Shown here one piece after another: positions 13,536 through 19,283 of a stretch of DNA of 23,045 nucleotides. The DNA lies in the IMG/VR virus record IMGVR_UViG_3300050821_011653, positions 1 through 23,045 of that record; one strand, 5' to 3'. The notes under the pieces were generated by a model. The model did no database searches. It saw only the letters and a list, made by a program, of their open reading frames with translations, and was not told the DNA's origin. How positions within the stretch are numbered: position 1 is the first letter of the stretch; each line of letters opens with the position of its first letter. This DNA is from a virus. The position numbers and the translations under genes are program-made.

Positions 13536-14154
13536 CAATCTCGAGCTATCAGCAGGCTGGACGGAGAACGTCGGATCCACTATCAACCCGGTAGCGCCTT
13601 CGGGATACGCACCGGTACAGACGGCTGGCCAACTACGCCTTTACTGCTGCGGCGCTGCGTATGCTGGATGGCTGGCTAAGTTCGTGAATCCGCTGTGGTC
13701 ATTGTTCACTACGATAAGCCTACAGTACGCACTCAGTATCGACGACTGCACGGCGGAAGTTGCGCAGGTCATAGAGACCGACACTAAAGTCACGGACTCT
13801 GCTGGTTGGACGTACGACCTCAGCGCGCAATTCAACATCGCCGAAGGTTGGATGTTCCAGATCGGTAATCCATGGAAGGACACCGGCATCATCGTCTCGC
13901 CGCCTGCTTCCAACGTTTGGACTCCAGTGCAGATTGACTATGCCCTGAATTATGCGGCGCGCACTAGTAGCGTCTTAGCAGTCACGGTAGCTGGAAAGAA
14001 GTACTTGGTTCCGACCACCATGCAGAACGTCCCTGCCGGGCAAGTGGGATGGACGCCAAATCAGATTGTTACACAACTGCAGCAGTGTATTGGCGCGCAA
14101 TCGTCGGCGTACAGCGTGGCCTTCAAGAACATCAACTACTTACTAAGTATGTAG
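13519..14154 (+). CDS. Beta-rich structural hypothetical protein (211 aa)
   Basis: GTG 13519 has AAGGG five bases upstream, inside the end of the preceding gene. The protein is Trp/Tyr/Val-rich with alternating strands (I-N-N-L-E-L-S-A-G-W ... L-R-L-Y-C-C-G-A-A-Y-A-G-W ... W-T-P-V-Q-I-D-Y-A-L-N-Y-A-A-R), suggesting a jelly-roll or carbohydrate-binding-like fold on the virion. C43-C44, C78 and C196 are the cysteines. The family is not recognised. Confidence 0.65.
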   Translation: MQVQINNLELSAGWTENVGSTINPVAPSGYAPVQTAGQLRLYCCGAAYAGWLAKFVNPLWSLFTTISLQYALSIDDCTAEVAQVIETDTKVTDSAGWTYDLSAQFNIAEGWMFQIGNPWKDTGIIVSPPASNVWTPVQIDYALNYAARTSSVLAVTVAGKKYLVPTTMQNVPAGQVGWTPNQIVTQLQQCIGAQSSAYSVAFKNINYLLSM

Positions 14155-14163
14155 GAGACGAAC

Positions 14164-14517
14164 ATGCAGAATCTTGGTAACATCAACTACGACAACGTCG
14201 GCCTTCAACCCAACATCTTGCCAAAGGTTACAGCCACTACCGGTATCAGCACGCTCAGCGCTTCGCTGTTGACCGACGATGGTACAACGTTGAAGTACAA
14301 CGGCAACGCCGTCGCCGGTGGCGCCTCCGGCTTGACGCCGCCCACTACTATCTACTCCGCGGGCGGCACCCCGCTTCCAGCCGCGACCGCCGCGCTCAAA
14401 GGCGCACGAGCCGTGGTTAGCGACGCTACTACGCCCACATTCCTTGGTGCTTACGTTTCTGGCGGCGCAGTGGTAGCTCCCGTACTCTGTATCGGAACCG
14501 GGTGGGTTACGGCGTAG
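14164..14517 (+). CDS. Phage structural or decoration-like protein (117 aa)
   Basis: ATG 14164 has TAGGAG upstream. Residues 1-55 are Asn/Thr/Ser-rich. The C-terminal part G-A-R-A-V-V-S-D-A-T-T-P-T-F-L-G-A-Y-V-S-G-G ... P-V-L-C-I-G-T-G-W matches a short pattern at the ends of many phage tail-fibre or decoration proteins (A-x-V-x-D-A-x2-x-T-F-L, then P-V-x2-x-G-x-x-W). Its place among head genes suggests a virion surface role. Confidence 0.65.
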   Translation: MQNLGNINYDNVGLQPNILPKVTATTGISTLSASLLTDDGTTLKYNGNAVAGGASGLTPPTTIYSAGGTPLPAATAALKGARAVVSDATTPTFLGAYVSGGAVVAPVLCIGTGWVTA

Positions 14518-14571
14518 TAAGTTAGGTGCGCCACTTTCACTTTTTCGTACAGGCGTCGTCGGAGAATAGCA

Positions 14572-14805
14572 ATGGCCACGTTGGGCTCCCGCAGGATAAA
14601 GGTGTCACCGGGCGACGTACTACTTATCAACGGGTACGAGGTGGATGCTTCCATACTTGTCGAAATGGTAGCGCCGGAGAAGCGCCTGCTTTGGGCGTTC
14701 GTCCGCAACAACGAGGTTGAAATACAGCCGGTACCGTACGACGAGTCGCGTGTATTGTGGCTGGCTGAAGAAGACTTGGTGCGTAGTGAAACTGATCAAT
14801 TATAG
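14572..14805 (+). CDS. Small conserved phage protein upstream of the portal (77 aa)
   Basis: ATG 14572 follows CGGAGA. The pattern I-K-V-S-P-G-D-V-L-L-I-N-G-Y-E-V-D-A-S-I-L then P-E-K-R-L-L-W-A-F-V-R and V-P-Y-D-E-S-R-V-L-W-L-A matches a small protein repeatedly seen in phage head regions, of unknown role. The 54 bases before it, after the 14164 gene, hold nothing I can support. Confidence 0.65.
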   Translation: MATLGSRRIKVSPGDVLLINGYEVDASILVEMVAPEKRLLWAFVRNNEVEIQPVPYDESRVLWLAEEDLVRSETDQL

Positions 14806-14819
14806 GAAAGGAGGGCGCG

Positions 14820-16844
14820 GTGGCATTACCACGTAAGAACTTCAGTCGTCGCACCAAACCCTCCTTCACCGAGCAAGCTGTAGCCAAGGGCCTCCAGGGC
14901 AAGACCGACCCACGCATGGCGTCGGTCATGGACTACTTTACTAACGCACCGGCTCGTATGGGCTTCGGCACTCCGTCTTTGGCTGAAGGCGCGTCGTACG
15001 AACTAATTCGGTTCAGTTATGATTACTGGATGCTCATCACGCTGTATCGTAATCACTGGATCAGTCGGCGCATCATCGACACGCCTGCCAACGATATGGT
15101 CAAGGCTTGGCCCAAGCTTACTAGCGATATCACGCCGGAAGACATCACCAAGGTGGATCGTGTAATCCGTCGTACCGGCACCAAGGCGCAAATGCTCACC
15201 GCTATGAAGTGGGCACGGCTATTCGGTGGAGCCGGTGCGCTAATCGCCATCAAGGGGCATGAGAAGGAGCTGGACCAGCCATTGGACTTGGACACCGTCG
15301 AGATCGGCGGGTACCAAGGGCTGATTCCGTTCGATCGCTGGGCTGGAATCAATCCTGATGGCGAAATCTGTACGGACATGGGACGTCCGCTGGACTTCTC
15401 TAAGCCGGAGTACTACAGCGTGCGCGCTAATGGTGGAGAAAGCTTCCGCGTACACAGCACGCGCATTCTACGTTTCCTAGGTCCTACTGTACCTACGCCT
15501 GAAGTCGAAGCGCAGACATGGTGGGGTATTTCTGTCCTGGAACCTATCTACGAGGCCATCCGCAAGCTGGATAACATGTCCTGGAATATCCTGAGCCTCA
15601 CGTTCAGGGCTAACATTCTAGGCATGAAGTTCCCGGATCTAGCATCTTTGCTTTCCGGACTAGGTTCATCGCAAAAAGCGTCGCAGAACTTCGAGACGCG
15701 TATGTCGGCTGTTAATCACCTGATAAGTAATCAATCGCTGGTTCCGTTGCCGGCCGAAGGGTCCATAGAATCCACGGCATACACATTCGGCGGACTCAGT
15801 GATGTGTATCAGCAGTTCCAGCTTGATCTTTCCGGCGGTTCCGGCATCCCGGTTACGCGCCTGTGGGGACGCACCATCACGGGCCTCGGACAGTCCAACG
15901 ACGCCGACGAGCGTATCTACGAGGAAAAGATTGCACAAGATCAGTCCACGGACATGGTACCGCAGCTTGAGAAGCTGTATCCCGTCGTATGCATGTCGGA
16001 ATTGGGTGAAGTACCGGACGACCTCGATCTTACCTGTCCGTCCGTTCGCGTTCTGGATGAAAAGGAGAAGGCCGAGCTGGCCAAGTCTGTCGCGGATACG
16101 GTAACCGTGTACATGAATGGCGGCATCATGTCGCCGCAGATTGGTGCGAAGGAAGTCAAGCAATCCAGCGACGCTACCGGCATTGGTACTAACCTTACAG
16201 ACGAGTTCATAGCCACGCTCAGTAATAAGGTACAGAGCGAGGGTGAACTCGGAGAAGGCTTGTTCGGTGAAGAATCCGGTGGCGAGCCGCAGCTGGAAGC
16301 CGCTAGCGGTCCGCAGAAAGTTCTTCGCGAGATGGGCAAGGAGAAACAGGAGCAGGAACCTGCACCTACATCCAAGGTCAAGGGTAAAGCCGCAGACTCT
16401 GACGGCGCTGGGCCGGAGCGCGAAGTACATGGATTCAAGGTAGTCATTGAGACGCCCAAGGGATATCCGCGTCACGGACTTACGCCGGACGGTAAGAAGT
16501 GGAGTCAAGTACTTCCGTATGACTATGGCTACTTCAAGGGAATCGAAGGAGCCGATGGTGACAGCCTGGACATCGCACTGGGCGACGATCCGTCGTCGGA
16601 CTGGGTCTACGTCTTCGATCAATCGACACTCGGCAAAAAGGCATCCTTCGACGAGTCCAAGGTATTCATGAACTTCGCGACGCAGGGCGACGCCTTGCGT
16701 GCGTTCAAGGCCGGACATCACAAGGCCGAAGAAGTGTTCATGGATTTCACGCCTATGCCTATAGGCGAGTTCAAGGCATGGCTGGCCTCGGCTAACCTGC
16801 ATCAACCTTGCGGTGATGAACTTACGGGGACGTTACCTGTATGA
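14820..16844 (+). CDS. Portal protein (DUF1073) with C-terminal inorganic-pyrophosphatase-like domain
   Basis: GTG 14820 has AAAGGAGG upstream. Residues about 55-480 form a DUF1073-type portal, the ring through which DNA is packaged: S-Y-D-Y-W-M-L-I-T-L-Y-R-N-H-W-I-S-R-R-I-I-D early, and L-W-G-R-T-I-T-G-L-G-Q-S-N-D-A-D-E-R-I-Y near 348-367. After a disordered Glu/Lys/Pro linker, residues 537-656 are an InPase-type domain as described for phage polyvalent proteins: I-E-T-P-K-G-Y-P-R-H-G, W-S-Q-V-L-P-Y-D-Y-G-Y, G-A-D-G-D-S-L-D-I-A-L-G, V-F-D-Q, D-E-S-K-V, F-K-A-W-L. At 674 aa it is longer than plain DUF1073 portals. The acidic D-G-D-x2-D core suggests retained metal binding; activity is unproven. 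Confidence 0.88.
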   Translation: MALPRKNFSRRTKPSFTEQAVAKGLQGKTDPRMASVMDYFTNAPARMGFGTPSLAEGASYELIRFSYDYWMLITLYRNHWISRRIIDTPANDMVKAWPKLTSDITPEDITKVDRVIRRTGTKAQMLTAMKWARLFGGAGALIAIKGHEKELDQPLDLDTVEIGGYQGLIPFDRWAGINPDGEICTDMGRPLDFSKPEYYSVRANGGESFRVHSTRILRFLGPTVPTPEVEAQTWWGISVLEPIYEAIRKLDNMSWNILSLTFRANILGMKFPDLASLLSGLGSSQKASQNFETRMSAVNHLISNQSLVPLPAEGSIESTAYTFGGLSDVYQQFQLDLSGGSGIPVTRLWGRTITGLGQSNDADERIYEEKIAQDQSTDMVPQLEKLYPVVCMSELGEVPDDLDLTCPSVRVLDEKEKAELAKSVADTVTVYMNGGIMSPQIGAKEVKQSSDATGIGTNLTDEFIATLSNKVQSEGELGEGLFGEESGGEPQLEAASGPQKVLREMGKEKQEQEPAPTSKVKGKAADSDGAGPEREVHGFKVVIETPKGYPRHGLTPDGKKWSQVLPYDYGYFKGIEGADGDSLDIALGDDPSSDWVYVFDQSTLGKKASFDESKVFMNFATQGDALRAFKAGHHKAEEVFMDFTPMPIGEFKAWLASANLHQPCGDELTGTLPV

Positions 16845-16963
16845 CCCAACTCAAGAGCGCAATTCTAATTGCATTTATCACAGTTGTTGTATTCTTCGTG
16901 GCGTGGATTCTCATCGCGGCGTTAGAACTAGCGCGTATCCAGCACTGGCCGGTGCACGTGTGA
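16841..16963 (+). CDS. Single-pass membrane peptide (40 aa)
   Basis: ATG 16841 overlaps the portal stop (ATGA) and the stop overlaps the next start (GTGA). Residues 6-30 form one strongly hydrophobic helix (A-I-L-I-A-F-I-T-V-V-V-F-F-V-A-W-I-L-I-A-A-L), followed by a short tail R-I-Q-H-W-P-V-H-V. It is too short for the canonical two-helix holin; a one-helix holin or regulator is possible. The overlaps on both sides support translation. Confidence 0.6.
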   Translation: MTQLKSAILIAFITVVVFFVAWILIAALELARIQHWPVHV

Positions 16964-17184
16964 ACATACACCTTAACAAACGTCAGCGGCAGCTGCTTCG
17001 CTTGCTACTGTTGGGTATGAGCAACGATTCGATCGCGAAGGAGGTCGGATTGTCTATGAACGCCGTGAAAAATCACATTTTTCAGCTTTGCGACGCCACC
17101 GGTCAAGGAAGTCGTACGGAGTTGGTATTGTGCGTGTTGAACGACGAACCGCTCTTGACGCAGGTATACGCATGCGTCCGGTAA
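16960..17184 (+). CDS. Stand-alone LuxR/GerE-type helix-turn-helix protein (74 aa)
   Basis: GTG 16960 lies in a GTGA overlap with the membrane peptide gene. Residues 5-58 are a LuxR-type DNA-binding domain: L-N-K-R-Q-R-Q-L-L-R-L-L-L-L-G-M-S-N-D-S-I-A-K-E-V-G-L-S-M-N-A-V-K-N-H-I, with the usual G-x-S-N-x-x-I-A and T/N-V-K-x-H-I elements. There is no receiver or ligand-binding domain. It probably binds DNA as a dimer and could regulate phage or host genes. Its place inside the head operon means it is made late. Confidence 0.75.
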   Translation: MNIHLNKRQRQLLRLLLLGMSNDSIAKEVGLSMNAVKNHIFQLCDATGQGSRTELVLCVLNDEPLLTQVYACVR

Positions 17185-18824
17185 CGCAGTCGCGCATCGG
17201 TGAGGATGGACGCTGCTTTCCGGCATGTATAGCTTCCATCCTGGAACTATCTGAGGCTAGTGTCCCGGACCTGGACAACACCAACGAGCAACAGGTCAAC
17301 GCATTTCTAGCGCCGTACAACCTGCGTTACCAAGAGATTCCCATCACGGACGACTCGCCAATTCCGGTAGGTTATCACGTAATCTGCGGCGTCAGTCCGC
17401 GCGGCGGGATGCACGCGGTGGTGGGTAGGGACGGCGCGTTTGCACACGACCCGCACCCAATTAGCGACGATCCGCGTCGCGGCGTGGTGAAGCCGCTGAG
17501 GTGGGGCTTGTTGATCCCTGCTAATGACCAGCCAAATTTTAAGGCGTTGGATACTAACATTACATCACGCTTCATTAAAGGTCGTGGTGTTGAAGGTGGG
17601 TGGGTACCTGAGACTGGCGGTAAGGTAAACGTAAAACTTGATGGAAAGAAGATAGGTGAGGCTGGAGTTGCCAAAGTACGTGGCTCAAATGCTTGGCGTA
17701 TTACAACTGCACGCGTAAACCCAAGTCTTGTTGGCAAGGGTTTTGGTAAGCATCTTTATACGGAACTTGTTAAACAAGCTGCTACTCATGGCATCACCGA
17801 ATTAGTAAGCACAGACAAGCATAGGTCTCCTGGTGCTGAGCATGCGTGGCAGCAATTGGCAAAGACGCATGGTGCTGTAAATGAAGACGGCGTATGGCGT
17901 GTAAAGGCAAAGGACGCTGGAGAAATGCGAACTGGATTACCGACGATCGCGCCTATAAAGGACGCCCGTCCTCCGCTGTATGATTGGTCGCCGAAAGACG
18001 CGCCCAACCTGCGCGCCATCATTTCCAATCTCAAGGCAACGGTGCAGATGATTGAGTCCGCCCAGCCGCTCACGCCGGAGCGTCAACGCGAGGCCGACGG
18101 CTATAAGGCCGAGATCAAGGAATGGGAACGATTGTTGGCCAAGTGCGGGGTAATGGAGCGGCGCGGAGGGAAGGACGCGGAGCCGTGGAACGACGCCGAT
18201 ACCAGTAGGTATCGTGTAGAAGTGGAACGTAGATTCAAAGAACGTACACCGCCACAACGTCCTGACGAAGTATTGTGGGAATCTCGTGTAATGCGCGGAG
18301 AGATGCGTAGTTGGGCACAACAAGTACTTGGAAAGCTTCCGCCGGAAAGTGATGAGCGTTGGCTTAATCAGCATGGTACGTGGTACCAGTCAATGGCCAA
18401 GCGTTATGATCCTTCGGCTGTAAAGAAGCGCAAGGCAAAGGATCGCGCCGACATGATGGCGCTTCGTCGCAACACGCAGAGACAAGGCGGACCGTTCCAC
18501 GTGCAGCTCACCGAACCGGACGGCATGGAGCACACCGCCTCCGTCAAGGCACTGCGTGCGTACGACGCAGTATGTCGCGGTTGCGGGAATCCACTTCCTA
18601 TTCGTGCGCAATACTGTGAGACGTGCAAACGTAACGGCAAAGCGCCTTCGTACGACGCTGTCGATCCCATCCCTCCCTACCGTCCAGGCGATGTAATCAA
18701 ACTAGCCAATGGCAAGCGCACCACGGTGAAGACCTGTACGCTGGGCGAGAACTTGTTTCACGAGCCGGAGTGGCACGTACTCACCGCTTCCGGCGACGTC
18801 GTAACCGTCAAAATGCGCGGGTAG
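17172..18824 (+). CDS. Mosaic multidomain protein: C39-like peptidase, GNAT acetyltransferase, zinc ribbon, SH3-like
   Basis: The start is ATG 17172, inside the end of the HTH gene; the upstream frame is shadow. Domains of the 550-aa protein: 1-110 a C39/papain-like peptidase with C15 (G-R-C-F-P-A-C), H81 (G-G-M-H-A-V-V-G) and D93 (H-D-P-H-P); 148-245 a GNAT fold with V-N-P-S-L-V-G-K-G-F-G-K-H-L (182-195); 265-330 a helical coiled coil; 345-415 a Trp-rich helical part; 441-500 with a zinc ribbon C468-x2-C471...C482-x2-C485; 501-550 an SH3-like barrel. Joints hold A-K-D-A (247-249), A-P-I-K-D-A (260-265), G-K-D-A, A-K-D-R and V-D-P-I (497-500). The GNAT and 340-420 parts are AT-richer. The stop codon lies within the tRNA that follows. 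Confidence 0.75.
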   Translation: MRPVTQSRIGEDGRCFPACIASILELSEASVPDLDNTNEQQVNAFLAPYNLRYQEIPITDDSPIPVGYHVICGVSPRGGMHAVVGRDGAFAHDPHPISDDPRRGVVKPLRWGLLIPANDQPNFKALDTNITSRFIKGRGVEGGWVPETGGKVNVKLDGKKIGEAGVAKVRGSNAWRITTARVNPSLVGKGFGKHLYTELVKQAATHGITELVSTDKHRSPGAEHAWQQLAKTHGAVNEDGVWRVKAKDAGEMRTGLPTIAPIKDARPPLYDWSPKDAPNLRAIISNLKATVQMIESAQPLTPERQREADGYKAEIKEWERLLAKCGVMERRGGKDAEPWNDADTSRYRVEVERRFKERTPPQRPDEVLWESRVMRGEMRSWAQQVLGKLPPESDERWLNQHGTWYQSMAKRYDPSAVKKRKAKDRADMMALRRNTQRQGGPFHVQLTEPDGMEHTASVKALRAYDAVCRGCGNPLPIRAQYCETCKRNGKAPSYDAVDPIPPYRPGDVIKLANGKRTTVKTCTLGENLFHEPEWHVLTASGDVVTVKMRG

Positions 18825-18928
18825 CTCAGAACACGGTGTAGCGCGTAGGAACAACGTGCAGCCGTGCGTAGCAGAGCGCTCCGTTTGTAACGGAGAGGTC
18901 AGTGGTTCAATCCCATTCCCGCGCTCCA
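18815..18928 (+). tRNA. tRNA-Thr (UGU) with a structured D-loop insertion
   Basis: Acceptor GCGCGGG (18815-18821) pairs 7/7 with CCCGCGC (18918-18924), followed by T and an encoded CCA. The D-stem is GCTC (18824-18827) with GAGC (18874-18877); the anticodon stem is CTCCG/CGGAG with loop TTTGTAA, giving TGT; the T-arm is AGTGG-TTCAATC-CCATT. The D-loop spans 46 bases (18828-18873) instead of 7-11. Within it CACGG pairs with CCGTG and GCGCGT with ACGTGC around the loop AGGAACA, so it extends as a second hairpin. The 5' end overlaps the last codons and TAG of the upstream gene. It could be an expanded D-arm, an unusual intron, or a disrupted tRNA. Confidence 0.7.
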
Positions 18929-18956
18929 CATCTGCAAGGAGAAAGGTAACAATCCC

Positions 18957-19268
18957 ATGGCACTCATTCCCACCTCCGCATTTACTCCAGACGCCAGCGT
19001 CGGGTGCTCCGCCGGTCCTACGGCCGCAGCAGTGCTGCTTCCTGGCACTCCCGCCAGCGACACCACGCTACGTGTTACCAATATTGGCAATAACCCGGTA
19101 GGCGTCAAACTCGGAACGTCCAGCGCCGTGACATGCACTATGAGCACCGGCCTGGTCGTGATGCCGGGTCAGACTGAGTACCTGGGCATCGGCGCGAATA
19201 CCTACTTGGCGCTTTGCACCGGAGCACCGGGCACGTCCAGCAGCGTCAACCTCACCACCGGCAACTAA
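18957..19268 (+). CDS. Small beta-sandwich structural protein (103 aa)
   Basis: ATG 18957 follows a purine-rich AAGGAGAAAGG stretch at somewhat long spacing. The protein is Thr/Gly/Val-rich (L-R-V-T-N-I-G-N-N-P-V-G-V-K-L-G-T-S ... V-V-M-P-G-Q-T-E-Y-L-G-I-G-A-N-T-Y-L-A-L-C) and looks like one beta sandwich, as in capsid decoration or tail-associated proteins. It is the first gene after the tRNA. The specific family is not recognised. Confidence 0.65.
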   Translation: MALIPTSAFTPDASVGCSAGPTAAAVLLPGTPASDTTLRVTNIGNNPVGVKLGTSSAVTCTMSTGLVVMPGQTEYLGIGANTYLALCTGAPGTSSSVNLTTGN

Positions 19269-19283
19269 GAGAGGACTATCGCA

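Noticed and set aside
14518-14571. Possible terminator ending in CTTTTTCG before the 14572 gene
   Set aside because: The T-run is present, but no stem of useful length could be formed in front of it.
15666-16805. 379-aa minus-strand open frame opposite the portal gene
   Set aside because: It is the antisense shadow of the well-supported portal/InPase reading frame, with no ribosome site or recognisable domain.
18874-18928. Reading the tRNA 3' half as a phage attachment site (attP)
   Set aside because: The matching 5' acceptor and D-stem are present just upstream and pair fully, no integrase gene is near, and the location inside the head operon does not suit an attP.
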